The notes under the pieces: generated by a model
What the model was told of the DNA's origin: nothing
Databases searched by the model: none
Seen by the model: only the letters and a program-made list of their open reading frames with translations
Program-made: the position numbers and the translations under genes
Assembly: GCA_025594325.1 (NCBI GenBank)
Contig: JANHCV010000009.1
Span: 744,001 to 808,000, forward strand
DNA length: 64,000 nucleotides
DNA from: Blastocladiella emersonii ATCC 22665
Taxonomy: Eukaryota > Blastocladiomycota > Blastocladiomycetes > Blastocladiales > Blastocladiaceae
Direction: 5' to 3'
Shown: positions 36,335 through 46,543 of the stretch, one piece after another
How the letters are laid out: every line of letters begins with the position of its first letter
Numbering within the stretch: position 1 is the first letter of the stretch

Positions 36335-37092
36335 ATGGCTGGAGACTTTCGCGCAGTGGGCAAGGTCGGCAAGGGCGCCATGAAGGGCGGACGCATGGTC
36401 GGCAAGGCCGGCCTCGGTACGCTGCCGCCGCGCGCTCCGCCACCGCTCCCCCGGCCCCGCAGGCCCTGACTCTTCGCTTTGCAGGCGTATTCTCGGACTT
36501 CAAAAAATTCGTGGCTCGCGGCAATGTGATTGACCTCGCCGTGGCCGTCATCATCGGTGCGGCCTTCGGCGCCATCGTCAAGTCGCTCGTCGACGACCTG
36601 TTCACGCCCATCCTCGCCCTGGCCGGCGGCAACGAGGCCCTCACCTTCACCGAGAAGTTTGTCGTCATGAAGCAGGGCCGCACGTCCAACTCGACGTACA
36701 CGACGCGCGCCCAGGCCAAGGCCGACGGTGCCATCAGTACGTTGCCTTCATCATGGCCATGGCCATCGCTCTCTAGAACAGCGTGACTGACTGCTCTACC
36801 TCACCACGTAGCGCTCGACTGGGGCAACTTCCTGACGTCCGTCATCAACTTCCTGATCGTGTCGGCGGCGCTGTTCCTGCTCATCCAGGTGATCGCCAAG
36901 ATCCAGCGCCAGAAGAAGGTCGACGACACGGAGAAGTGCCCGTTCTGCCTCGAGACCATCAAGAAGGGCGCCATGCGCTGCAAGTGGTGCACCTCGGACG
37001 TGCCCCGCGACCCGCCCGAGCTCATGGCCGCCAGTGACGCGACCCTGCCCGCGTCCGAGATTGCTGACGACGGCGCGCCGCTGCGCAAGTAA
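36335..37092 (+). CDS. mscL: MscL-type large-conductance mechanosensitive channel with C-terminal zinc ribbon
   Basis: Small two-helix channel that would open on membrane tension. Exons 36335-36416, 36485-36736 and 36812-37092 give 615 nt, 204 residues, phases closed. After a basic Gly/Lys-rich leader, the classic MscL core begins with [20 protein letters not shown] and [19 protein letters not shown], a periplasmic-type loop, and a second helix around [20 protein letters not shown]. The C-terminus adds [18 protein letters not shown] (about 153-171), a CxxC-x12-CxxC zinc-ribbon-like motif. Bacterial MscL is about 135 residues, so the excess lies in the leader, a longer loop and the tail. Two fungal-style introns prove it is a nuclear gene, not bacterial contamination. 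MscL is patchy in fungi, so ancient transfer is possible. Confidence 0.93.
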
Positions 37093-37363
37093 GTTGGCGT
37101 GGGAGATGAGGGAGTGTTTGTTTTTACTCGTATACATCAAGATGGTCTTGCTTTCTTCAACCATCGTGTGCTGACGCGAGGTGTGCCGACGGGGACGGGC
37201 CAAGGAGGACGCGGTCGATGGTGGCGCAGCGTCACTCGCAACTCACGAAGCGTCGGCCGGGCCGACTAGACCCCGACGAAAGCTGAGAACGAACCTATAG
37301 GCTGGCGATGAATGTATGTGTACTGTACTGGTATGGGATGGATGGGCAAAACTCTTGAAAACT

Positions 37364-39265
37364 CTAGAAGAAGCGCTTGTACTTGAGCAGCGCGAGGATC
37401 AGGATGCTGATCACGACGCATCCGAGCCAGAACATGGGGATCGCGTTCTCGTACTCGAGCTCGGGGAACGTCTTGAAGTTCATGCCAAAGTAGCCCGCTA
37501 CACGACGGCGGCAAAGAAGAGTCAGTAGGTGTCGAGGGAAGCCGTCAAGTCGCGCGAGAACGTACCAATGAACGTGAGCGGCATGAACACGACGGACGCG
37601 ACCGTGAGCAGCTTCATGTTCTCGTTGGTCTGGTACGAGATGCAGTTGAAGGCGAGGTCGGTCATGTTCTGCGCCCAGCCCTGCAGCGTCTCGATGTTCT
37701 CGAGCACCGAGTCAATGTGGTCCTGCACGTCGCCCAGGTACACGCGCGTCTCGAACGTGAGCCGGTCCGCGAGCCGCGGCAGCGCGGTCCCGTTCCCGTT
37801 CACGCCCGTGGCCAGCGAGCTGAGCGTGTTGCTACTCGCCTTGTGCTCGACGTGCCGGTCGTACGTCGCCGACGACGACAAACGCAGCGACCGCACCAGC
37901 GCCTGCACGGGCAGCAGCTTCTGCTTGAGCTCGATCAGGTTCGCGTGCGTCGCGTGCACGTGCTGGATCAGCTTGATGGTCGGCTGCACGAAAATGTGCT
38001 CCTCGATGCGCTCGAACAGCTCCTGGTACGTGTCCATGATCGGGAGGTAGTGGTCTACGTCGGGGCGGCGTGAGTCGTCGTTGTGGCGAGAGAGCGATCA
38101 CGGCGACGGACCGACTATGCTATCGACTAACGAGTTCGCGAGAAAAGACGCGTCGCACAGCGTGCGAACCATGGTGCGCGCGTTGCTGAGGCGCGCGACG
38201 ATCGGGTCGACGACGTACGACGCGTCAAAGTGGGTCATGGAGATGAGCGTGTTGTCGTTGAGCAGGAACAGGCTGCAGCTGTCAGCGTAGATGTCGAGCG
38301 GCGCCTCGAGGTCCTCGACGACGGCGCTGCGCTGCTTGAGCAGCCGGAGCCGCTGCCGGTTCAGCGTCTCGAGCGTCGGCAGCCCGCGCTCCGAGACGGC
38401 CGCCACGTCGTCGGTCGCCGCCAGACGGCACGCCAGCAGCGAAATGTACAGGTGCTGCGGGTACACGTCGTGCTTGACGCGCTGCGGCAGGTGGATCGCG
38501 TCCTCGACACTGAGCGGGTGGAGCTCTGCACACACAAAAGATCAGCAGAGGCTCGTCGCGCGACACGGGTGCACGTAACGTACTGTAGAGCTTGGTCAGG
38601 CACCGCAGCACGTCCCACGAGATCCCCTCGATATGGATCCATCGGACCGCCGCGTCCGCGGGGCGCGGCATGCCCAGGAGGTTGATGAGCCGGTCGTTGT
38701 TCAGATTCGACTCGACGTTCATGTGCTCGACGTCGAAATCGACGACCATGGCGTTGACCGCCGCCTGCAGGTTGTCGGCAAAGTACCCGTCGACCGACTC
38801 GTTCTCGATATCGATCCCCGGCGCCGCGCCCGGGATCGCCGTCACCGACGCGTGCGTCCCGGCCTTGCGCAGACCCGCCTTGGCCCGCACCGCCGCCCGC
38901 AGCTGCCGCCACCCGCCCGCCCCGCTGCGCAGGTTGATCGGCTTCCCACGCGACAGCGTGCGGCCGACGTTGGCGCCCGAGAGGCTAACGCCCGAGACGC
39001 TCGCCGCGTCGTCGGCGGTGCGAGGGCGGTCCGCCACTGCCGCCGTCCGCTTCACGCTCCGGTTGCGGAACAACGAGCTCGGGCGCCGCGGGCGCGGCAG
39101 CGACGTCAGGTTGTCACCGCCCGCGCGCTCGGCCTCGGCGGACGCGGTGCGGTCGAGCGTCGCTGCCGAGGCGGGAGGCGGCGAGGAGGTCGTTGTCGTT
39201 GCGCCGTAGCTCGCGCTCGCGCTGGAGCTCGGGCTGGGATCGGGTACTGCAGTTGATTTCTCCAT
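37364..39265 (-). CDS. CorA-family Mg2+ transporter (Alr1/Mnr2-like), copy 1
   Basis: Divalent-cation channel of the plasma or vacuolar membrane. Exons 39265-38584, 38525-38112, 38054-37566 and 37497-37364 sum to 1719 nt (572 residues), phases closing. It has a Ser/Thr/Pro-rich cytosolic N-terminus, then the CorA soluble domain (GGWRQLRAAVRAK, WIHIEGISWDVLRCL, LHPLSVEDAIHLPQR), a long helix region (YLGDVQDHIDSVLENIETLQ, NCISYQTNENMKLLTVASVV) and the pore end with YFGMN followed by the second membrane helix. The GMN signature is intact. One intron uses a gtccgt donor. It is shorter than yeast Alr1 (859 residues). It stands head to tail with copy 2, 402 bp away. Confidence 0.9.
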
Positions 39266-39667
39266 GGTATTGATTGCGTTGCGTTGAGTGCAGGGAGAGC
39301 GAGAGTGAGGGAGCGAGAGAGCGCCGCTTTCACGGCCTCGAGGGAGGGAGTTGGGCCGGTCGAGTGGAGGTGGCGGCGACCAGGCAGCCCCCTCGCGACG
39401 ATCACCGCGCCGCCGCCACGTTTTGCTGCGTGGCCCCGCGGAAAAATAGGACCGGGGCTGAGGCCGTGGCCATGGCCACGAGCACGGCCATCGACGGCAA
39501 CGGTGCGATGGCGAAAGACAGCTCACAATGGACCATGGCCAAGTCGGGCCCGAGCCGAGCACGGTCCCTCGCGAGCAAACCTCGCCCATGCACGCCAGAA
39601 GTTACCTATTCTTCGATCAATACACGCATCACTCGACCCAACAACAACGCGCCCCACCACCGCTGCA
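39266..39667. other. Intergenic region between the two CorA-type genes
   Basis: 402 bp, the 5' flank of copy 1 and 3' flank of copy 2. No gene or clear element; no relic exon of a third copy is visible. Confidence 0.4.
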
Positions 39668-41876
39668 TCACATGAAGTGCTTGCGCTTGAGCACGATGAG
39701 GATCGTCGTGACGATGACGGCGCACACGGCCCAGAAGATCGGGTACGAGTACTCGTACTTGAGCTCGGGGAAGTTCTCAAAGTTCATGCCGTACACACCA
39801 GCCCTGAACAGCGACGAGGAGTTTCAGTCGTGGCACCAACTCACCGAACGGGTGTAACGTACAGCCAAGTGATGGGGAGGAACACGACAGACGCGACCGT
39901 GAGCACCTTCATGTTCTCGTTGGTCTGGTACGAGATGCAGTTGAACGTGAGGTCGGTCAAGTTCTGCGACCACTCCTGCAGCGTCGTGACGTGGTCGAGC
40001 ACTGTGTCGATGTGGTCCTGCACGTCGCCCAGGTACGTCTTGGTCGTCGCACTGAGCCGCTCGGCCCCGCCGTGCGACGCCGATGTCCGGTGCACCGACG
40101 AGCGCAGCGAACGGATCAGCGCCTGCACCGGCGTCAGCTTGCGCTTGAGCTTGATCAGATCCGCGTGCGTCGAGTGCAAATCTACGAGGGATTGAGTGCA
40201 CGTCAGCCGGGAGCGAGGCGCGCGAGGTTGAGCAGAGAGCCGTACGCTGGATGATCTGGATCGACGGCTTCTCAAACACGGTCGCCTCCATGCGCGCGAA
40301 CAGCTCCGAGTAGCTCTCGGTGATGGGCAGGTAGTGGTCTACACGGCGGGAGGTCAGTACCGGTTCACTCGCGCGATGACGCGAAGCAATACCGACCGAC
40401 AATCGAATCGACTAACGCATTTAGGAGGAACGACGCACACGACTCGGTGCGCAGCATGGTGCGCGCGTTGTTGAGCCGCGACAGGATCGGGTCGACAATG
40501 TACCCGCTCGTGAAGTGCGAGATGGTGAGCAGCGTGTTGCCGTCGTCCATCAGGAACATGTTGAGCTACACAAGGCGAGGCGAGCGCCGTCAGTAGCGAG
40601 CGTGCACCGCGTAGTCGCAAGTAACGCACCGAGTCGGCGTCAATGTCGACGAGCGTCCACTCAGACTTGCCGTCGGCCGGCGTAGCACGCGTGCGCTGCT
40701 TGAGCAGACGGCGGCGCTGCACGTCGACCTTGGACAGGTCGGCCGCCGAGTCGGTGGGCGGCGCCGTGACCGCGTCGTCGGTGCCCGCGAGGCGGCACGC
40801 CAGCAGCGAGACGTACAGGTGGTTGGCAAAGTTGTCGACCTTAACGCGCTGCGGGAGGTGCAGCGTGTCCTCGATGCTGAGCGGGTGGAGGCCTAGACGG
40901 GCGCGAGTGCGTGTCAGCGCCTAGTCCGGTCAGCGCAGCGTAGCTGCGTACCGTAGTGCTTGGACAGCGGCTTGAGCACGTCCCACGAGATCCCCTCGAC
41001 GTGGACCCAGCGGACCAGCGACGACTCGGGCCGCGGGCGCGCAATGGCCGCGACGAGGTCGGTGTTGTCGAGCGAGTTCTGGATCGCCACACGCGACTCG
41101 CAGTAGTCGACGACCATGCCCTTGACGGGCGCCTGGAGCCGCTCGCCGAAATACTTGTCAATCGACTCGCTCTCGACGTCGATCCCCGGCGCGGCGCCCG
41201 GGACCGCGCGGATCGGCGCCTCCTGGATCGACGCGGCGGTCGTCATGAGCGCCGTCTTGGCGCGCATCGCCGTCCGCAGCTGGCGCCACCCGCCGGCGCG
41301 ACCGCCGCCGCCCGCCGGGTCCGCGTCGAGGCTCGGGCGGTTGGCCGAGGAGAAGGTGCTGCGGCGGAACAGCGAGCTCGGGCGGCGCGCGGGTGGGTGC
41401 ACGCTGACGGCGGGCGAGCTCGGGGCGATCGCCGTGGTCGAGTCGGTCACGGCCTGGTCGGTGCCCCCGGTCGAGGCACTGCGGGACACGCTCATGGGCG
41501 TGTCGGAGACGATGGGCGCGAGCGACCCCGTGGATGCGCCCGGTGCGTCGTCGTCGACGGTGATGTGGCGGTGGCGCGGTTCGGCGGCCGCGGAGGCCGA
41601 AGCGCCCGATGCAGTGGAGCGAGTCGGTGACGCGGCGGGGAGCGACGCAGGCGCTGCGGCCGAGGTCGGGCTCTTGCGCGAGGAGTTGCTGCGGGATCTG
41701 CCCATGGTGGAGCTAGGCCTTGAATCAGCGTAGGGCAAGGGAGACTCGTAGGAGTTGCGTGGTAGGAGCGGATCCGTCGAGCGAGGTCGGGGTATCGAGG
41801 TCGCCGAGGAGGAGAGCGCGCTCGGCGGGCTGGCCGACAGCGGCAGGATGGGGGATCGGGGTGCTTGGGACGTCAT
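39668..41876 (-). CDS. CorA-family Mg2+ transporter (Alr1/Mnr2-like), copy 2
   Basis: Tandem paralogue of the gene at 37364. Six exons (41876-40952, 40892-40630, 40565-40397, 40338-40246, 40181-39863, 39803-39668) sum to 1905 nt (634 residues) with phases closing. Shared blocks include GGWRQLRTAMRAKTA, WVHVEGISWDVLKPL, LHPLSIEDTLHLPQRVK, SLLACRLAGTDDA, NCISYQTNENMKVLTVASVV and a VYGMN pore signature before the last helix. It has two extra introns compared with copy 1 (after DIDADS, and inside the codon following QIIQ). The intron before the GMN block is displaced by two bases. The N-terminal disordered region is longer. The start at 41876 gives MTSQAPRSPILPL; later ATGs are possible. Confidence 0.88.
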
Positions 41877-41969
41877 ATTCCGAGTGCAGCGAGTCGTGTC
41901 TCCTGTTACATGGGCTGATGCTCGCCGGTCGTATCCGAGTGGGAGGCGCGGTTATGCTCGGGGGACAAG

Positions 41970-42608
41970 CTCGAACCGAGTCACGTTTCGTGAGCGACGC
42001 GTTGCGCCACGCTTTCCGCTTCCCCTCCTAACAACCGACGCTTGCGAACCCAATGCGGTCGTGTAACTTTATGCAACCATGTCGACGACAGTTCGAGTGC
42101 TCGGCCTAGGCCCTGGTCTCTTTGTTCTCATCCTTCTCGGAGCGGTTTCGGCGACCATCTGCCTCCTCGCGAGCCGCGCCAACAACGCGAGGTTGTGCTC
42201 GTGATCCTCACTGATCCTGTCTTTCAACTTGACTCACGTTTCTTGTTCTCGGCTAGCCTCATCGTGCTCGTCACAGCATCAGCATACGCGGCCGTGGTCG
42301 CTATCCTCCTTGCCCTGCCACGGACGGGCGACGACTCGGTGGCAGATGCCCTTGCTCGACGCAAGGTGTGTGACACTGCGACCGCAGCGATAATTCAGCA
42401 ACGTGATGATCTGATGCAGTTGACGCCCACGTAGGAGCTAAGCTTCGACCAAACCGACGGCTCCGTCTACCTCCGCATCTTCCTGCTCGCCGCCGCAGTT
42501 TTCACGCTGCTCGTGGCCCGCATCGGGTATCTCGCTGCGTACACGATGCAGCCCGTGTACGCGAGCACCGTGCGCACGCGCGCGATGAAGCTCGCCAGCG
42601 TTTCTTGA
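41970..42608. repeat. Left copy of a diverged direct repeat flanking the Ulp2-like gene
   Basis: Matches 44665-45262 in the same orientation. Shared anchors are a tcacgttt-c-tgagc-acgcgttgcgc block near 41978/44671, a 20-base identity at 42201-42220 versus 44876-44895, and catgcagcccgtgt near 42547/45198. The copies have many substitutions and small indels, so the duplication is old. Confidence 0.65.
42079..42608 (+). pseudogene. Small multi-helix membrane protein, probably broken
   Basis: An ATG at 42079 opens MSTTVRVLGLGPGLF followed by a hydrophobic helix (VLILLGAVSATICLL). After a frame change near 42180, the frame continues DPVFQLDSRFLF plus a second helix (SLIVLVTASAYAAVVAILLA). A 69-nt phase-0 intron (42366-42434, gtgtgt...tag) then leads to ELSFDQTDGSVYLRIF and a third helix, ending at 42606-42608. 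The first junction has no acceptable intron, so I call it a relic. I do not recognise the family. The homologous copy at 44820 is more damaged. Confidence 0.35.
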
Positions 42609-42994
42609 ATTCAATTTTGTGTATCCCGGCTTGGCCCAGGACTAGACGAACGGACAGTGAGGCCATCCTCGATCCGAAACCATTGCGCGAGCGATGCTTG
42701 ATGCACAGATCACCGTCAAAGGGCAGGCTCGGCAGAAGTCGTGCAGCATCGCGGGGCTGCAGTTGACGCGCATGTGAGTTGACGCAAGGAGATGATTGGA
42801 TCAATTCCCTGCACTGTGCGCGACGCGTCGAGTGTGTGACGCATGCCGGAAACGAGACGCGTCTGGGGCGTGTCTCGCGCGGGGGACACTCGCGAGCGCA
42901 GTGCGCGTCGTGACTATCCCAACCGACCAGTCGCCATCCGAAAATCGCGACTGCATGCAATCCACGAATACTCATGTAAATTGACCAAATCGCC

Positions 42995-44500
42995 ATGTAT
43001 ACGCACCGTGTCAACCGCGCCCATGCCTCGGTGCGGGCCGCGGGCCTGCACAACCGAGGTCAACCACGGATCCCCACCCAGGGCCTCGGCCAGCCGAGCT
43101 TGTCCGCACCCATGGCTGGCAACGCGTCCAACTTCGTCATGAGCAGCAGTGACGAGGAGGGCGATGTCGCGCCAATACCGAGTGATCCACCAGCCTTCAC
43201 TCAACGCGGCGAGCGGGCCAGCGAGGCGGCCGCTTCGCGTCTCATTCGCCCCACAGCGCACTCGATCATCTCTGAATCCCTCCGTGAGAACGCGCTTGAT
43301 GTCATCCCGACGATGCTACTATTCGAGTACCCGATCCCGCGCGCTCCGCCCGTCATGACCGTGCCCACGACCATCGTCCCGTCGATCGCCGGGACTCCCG
43401 CGTCCGCGACGTCCCTAACCATCACGGTGCAGGACGCGATGCGCCTCAACGAGCCCGAGTGCATCAACGACACGCTCATTGAACTGTACTGCAAATACTT
43501 GCTGGACACCCTGACCCAGGCCCATCGCGCCGCGGTACACTGCTACAGCCCTTACTTCTACTCGCTGCTCGCACGCACCGGCGCCGACCGCGCGGCCGGG
43601 TACCGCAATGTTGCGCGACACACACGCGACGTCGATCTCTTCGCCAAGAAGCTCATAATCATCCCTATGTACGAGCCGACGCAATGGTACCTCGCCGTCG
43701 TGTTCAACATCAGCGACATGATTGATCGCGGCGACTTGGCCACTGTCGCGGACAACGTCGTGCCGGTCCAGGAGTCCGCTACGCTTGACGACACGTACCA
43801 CCTCGGCAACGAGACGTTCATCGTGATTCTCGACAGCCGCCCCAAGTCCAGGCACAAGCTCGCTGCGGACCAGCTCGGCGACTATTTCGTCCGCGAGGCC
43901 AACGCGCGCGGGCTGAAGGTCAAGGCCGGCTATGAGGTGTTCAAGATTGACGCCAAAGTGCCGACCCAGCTCAACGACTACGACTCGGGCGTCTACGTCA
44001 TGCACTTCATCGAGCGCATCCTGCACAACCCGCGCCTCATGCTCAAGACCATTCTCGACATGGTCCTTGTGAAACGGCCGCGAGCCAAGCCCAAAGCCGA
44101 GTCGAAGACGGCAACCGCGGGCTTGTCGTCGCTTGCCAGGATCGCTGCCGAGTTCGCTGCAGGCAGCGGCGCATCGACGTACGACGATCCGTGGGCCGCC
44201 ACCGAGATCCCGGTCAAGCGCTTGGCCCTCGCTCACCTCGTCGTCCGTCTGACCACCGAGTACCGCAGGGTGCTTGGACTCGCGGTGGGCGAATCTGGCA
44301 CCGCGGCCGCGGATAACGCGGGCCGTAGCCGCGAGCCATCACCGGACATTTTCAGCGTGGTCGAGATCCAGCCGTGCCACCTGCCGGCTACGGACGCATG
44401 TTCCACCTCAGCGGGATCGGCGGTACACAGTAGCGGCGCCAAGCGCAAGCGCGAGACCTCCAAGGACTGCAACTTGAGGAAGCAGCGGTACATCATGTGA
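42995..44500 (+). CDS. Ulp2/SENP6-7-like cysteine-protease-fold protein lacking catalytic His and Cys
   Basis: A single-exon frame of 501 residues (the true start could be the ATG at 43110). The C48 peptidase domain spans about residues 135-350: CINDTLIELYCKYLL, then FYSLLARTGADRAAGYRNV, VDLFAKKLIIIPMYEPTQWYL and PTQLNDYDSGVYVMHFIERI. In active Ulp2/SENP6-7 the third block reads (L)HWYLAV and the last reads DCGVY. Here His is Gln (residue 230, codon at 43682) and Cys is Ser (residue 331, codon at 43985). Asp280 (ILDSRP) and Gln325 are kept. The fold is conserved and the frame is open, so it is probably a pseudoprotease that may still bind SUMO or SUMO-like proteins. A basic KRKRETSKD near the end suggests nuclear location. 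It lies between two direct repeats. Confidence 0.75.
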   Translation: MYTHRVNRAHASVRAAGLHNRGQPRIPTQGLGQPSLSAPMAGNASNFVMSSSDEEGDVAPIPSDPPAFTQRGERASEAAASRLIRPTAHSIISESLRENALDVIPTMLLFEYPIPRAPPVMTVPTTIVPSIAGTPASATSLTITVQDAMRLNEPECINDTLIELYCKYLLDTLTQAHRAAVHCYSPYFYSLLARTGADRAAGYRNVARHTRDVDLFAKKLIIIPMYEPTQWYLAVVFNISDMIDRGDLATVADNVVPVQESATLDDTYHLGNETFIVILDSRPKSRHKLAADQLGDYFVREANARGLKVKAGYEVFKIDAKVPTQLNDYDSGVYVMHFIERILHNPRLMLKTILDMVLVKRPRAKPKAESKTATAGLSSLARIAAEFAAGSGASTYDDPWAATEIPVKRLALAHLVVRLTTEYRRVLGLAVGESGTAAADNAGRSREPSPDIFSVVEIQPCHLPATDACSTSAGSAVHSSGAKRKRETSKDCNLRKQRYIM

Positions 44501-44664
44501 ACGAGCCACGACAGGGAGGCCCCAAGGTAGAGTTTAACAAATACATCATGAGTTGAGCGAAGCAACACCTCTCGCGACGCGACCAACATCAGTTAGCCGG
44601 ACACTTATCGAGCCGAAAGGGCTGAGCGCAGTCCTGGGGCCCCACGCCTCGTAGCGGGCAAAGC

Positions 44665-45262
44665 TCGGGGTCACGTTTCCTGAGCAACGCGTTGCGCTAC
44701 GTTTTGCACTCTCGCCCCAGCCAACGCCCGCCCACCTCGAGCAGCCATACAACTACGTGCAACTACGCCAAGATTAGGTCTAGAACGCGGTCAAGGCCAT
44801 GGCTTCCCCCTCGCAGCGATGACAACGACCGCCTTTCTCGTCGCGCCGTTGGCGCGAGCGCGAGCGCTTGCGGCCGTGATCCTCACTGATCCTGTCAATC
44901 GACTTGTCTCACGTTTGTTGCTCTCACTTAGCCTTGTCATGCTGATTTTAGAGCCGGCGTACGCGACCGTGACCGCCTCGCCGGCGCTTCATGGATGGGC
45001 GCGAACTTGGTCGCTGATGCTCTCATTCAGCGCCGGTTCACCTGCGTTCCTGGCGTCGTCATAAATCAGCAACACGGCGGCCCGGTGCAGCTTGCGGACG
45101 CGTGGGAGCTGAGTTGCGGCAGGATCGATGGCCCCATCAAGCTCCCCATCATCCTGCTCGCCGGCGCGGTTCCCGCCCAGAGTCGCTCGCCGCATACATC
45201 ATGCAGCCCGTGTTCGCGGGCAGCGGGTGCACGCGCGCGAGGAAGTTCACGGGCGTTTCCTA
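44665..45262. repeat. Right copy of the direct repeat flanking the Ulp2-like gene
   Basis: Partner of 41970-42608, same orientation. The membrane-protein remnant inside it starts near 44820 and reads AVILTDPVNRLVSRLLLSLS with an intact hydrophobic stretch, but loses the frame soon after and stops at 45062-45064. A later segment matching the third helix of the left copy is present with indels (45150-45220). Confidence 0.6.
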
Positions 45263-46543
45263 GCGAGCGGGGGCGCGTCATCCCGCGAACGTGGGGGCGG
45301 CTTGAGCGGCGCAAGCCTCAACGTTCCACACAGCATCGGCGGAGCTTCGCGGCGCGCATCGCAATGCAGCATCGCCCCCGCAACTCGCGCGCAGGAAGGT
45401 TGCGGCCATTTTTGATGCGGATCGATGCATGGTTCGTCCCCACGGCGAGACGGTTGTGCGACTCGAGAGTTTGTGATGCGAGAGTGGATGGGCGAGTGAG
45501 AGGGTCGGTGGGTTGCACGGCCGCCGTTGACTGTGAGGGTGCCGGGGCGGACGGGCTCCACGGCGGCCATCGACATGAGGACGCGCGGGGAGAGAGAGAT
45601 GCTGGGCGACGCTCGATGGAGGTGGCGACCGGATTCCCGGCCGCGGATTCCGCACACGCCGAGGCCGAGGGTTCAGCTCGGTCAGCGAGCGACATCGGAG
45701 GGATGAACTGCCCGATCCACAGACCCAGACGGCGCGTTCGGCTGAGTTTCCGTGCCGGCTAACTCGGCCTTCCGCATAAGCGGCGGCGTAGAACGCCATA
45801 CGCCAGGGCGACGCCAGGCCGCCAGCTTTACGCCAGCTGGCGTCCGGCGTCGCGCGCCTGACCCAGGCTAGCCCGGAAATGTAACGCGACGTAGCGCGGC
45901 GCCGCCATGATAACGCGGCAGAAGGCCGGCGCGGCGCCGGGTGTCCGCGATCAGCGCGGAATCATTGCGTTTCACGGGCCAACTTCCGGCGTATGGCACT
46001 GGCGATATGGTGCTATCCACCCCCGCGCGGCAGCAACCTGTTCTTGGCAAACGGGCCCCATGGCACGATCGCTCGCCCGCGCGTGACCGGCTTTGACTCA
46101 GGTGACGAACCCTCGCCGCGCTGTGCTTGTTCACGCCACCGCCCCCTGCCATAACTGCCATGCGGTCACACAGTCATGCGGGAGCAGACTTCCCGCCGTA
46201 CCGAGATGGCGTTATGCCATCACGCGGACCTCGCACACGGTGACTGGTGACGGCTGCGTGGCGAAAAGGGAAGTGAAACTGGCAAGCCAGTCATGGCCGC
46301 CACTGGCGTCAGCGCTCGAAACTCCCCTTGTTTGCTCGGCTCTCGACCGCTGCGCGCACCTTTCGACCGGCGCGCTCAAATAGTCGGGCTCCCCCGCACA
46401 CTCCCCTCGCTTCGTCCAGTATAGACGTTCGACGACCGGCCCGGCGCGACAACAGCACACCATCATCCTGCCCATCACCGCCTGACGCCGCTGCTGGCCG
46501 CCGCATCGACCACCGACCTACACCACCACCACCACTACCTACC
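45263..46543. other. OPT gene upstream region with palindromic ACGCCA cluster
   Basis: 1.28 kb without a convincing gene. A cluster of acgcca elements runs from 45793 to 45843 and ends in the perfect 14-bp palindrome acgccagctggcgt (45830-45843). Near the OPT start the sequence becomes pyrimidine-rich with caccaccaccaccac. Open frames in 45263-45700 are Arg/Pro-rich on both strands without domains. Confidence 0.4.
45830..45843. promoter_or_regulatory. Perfect 14-bp palindrome acgccagctggcgt
   Basis: Reads the same on both strands and is preceded by at least three acgcca direct repeats within 40 bp. Such an arrangement suits binding of a dimeric regulator. The nearest gene is OPT, 700 bp downstream. 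Confidence 0.3.

Noticed and set aside
36335-37092. MscL as bacterial contamination
   Set aside because: Two introns with the local gtacg...ag/tag style are needed to read the protein, and the gene lies between fungal genes with matching base composition.
43110-44500. Ulp2-like gene as an active Ser-type variant protease
   Set aside because: The catalytic His is replaced as well as the Cys, so a simple Ser-for-Cys active site is unlikely.
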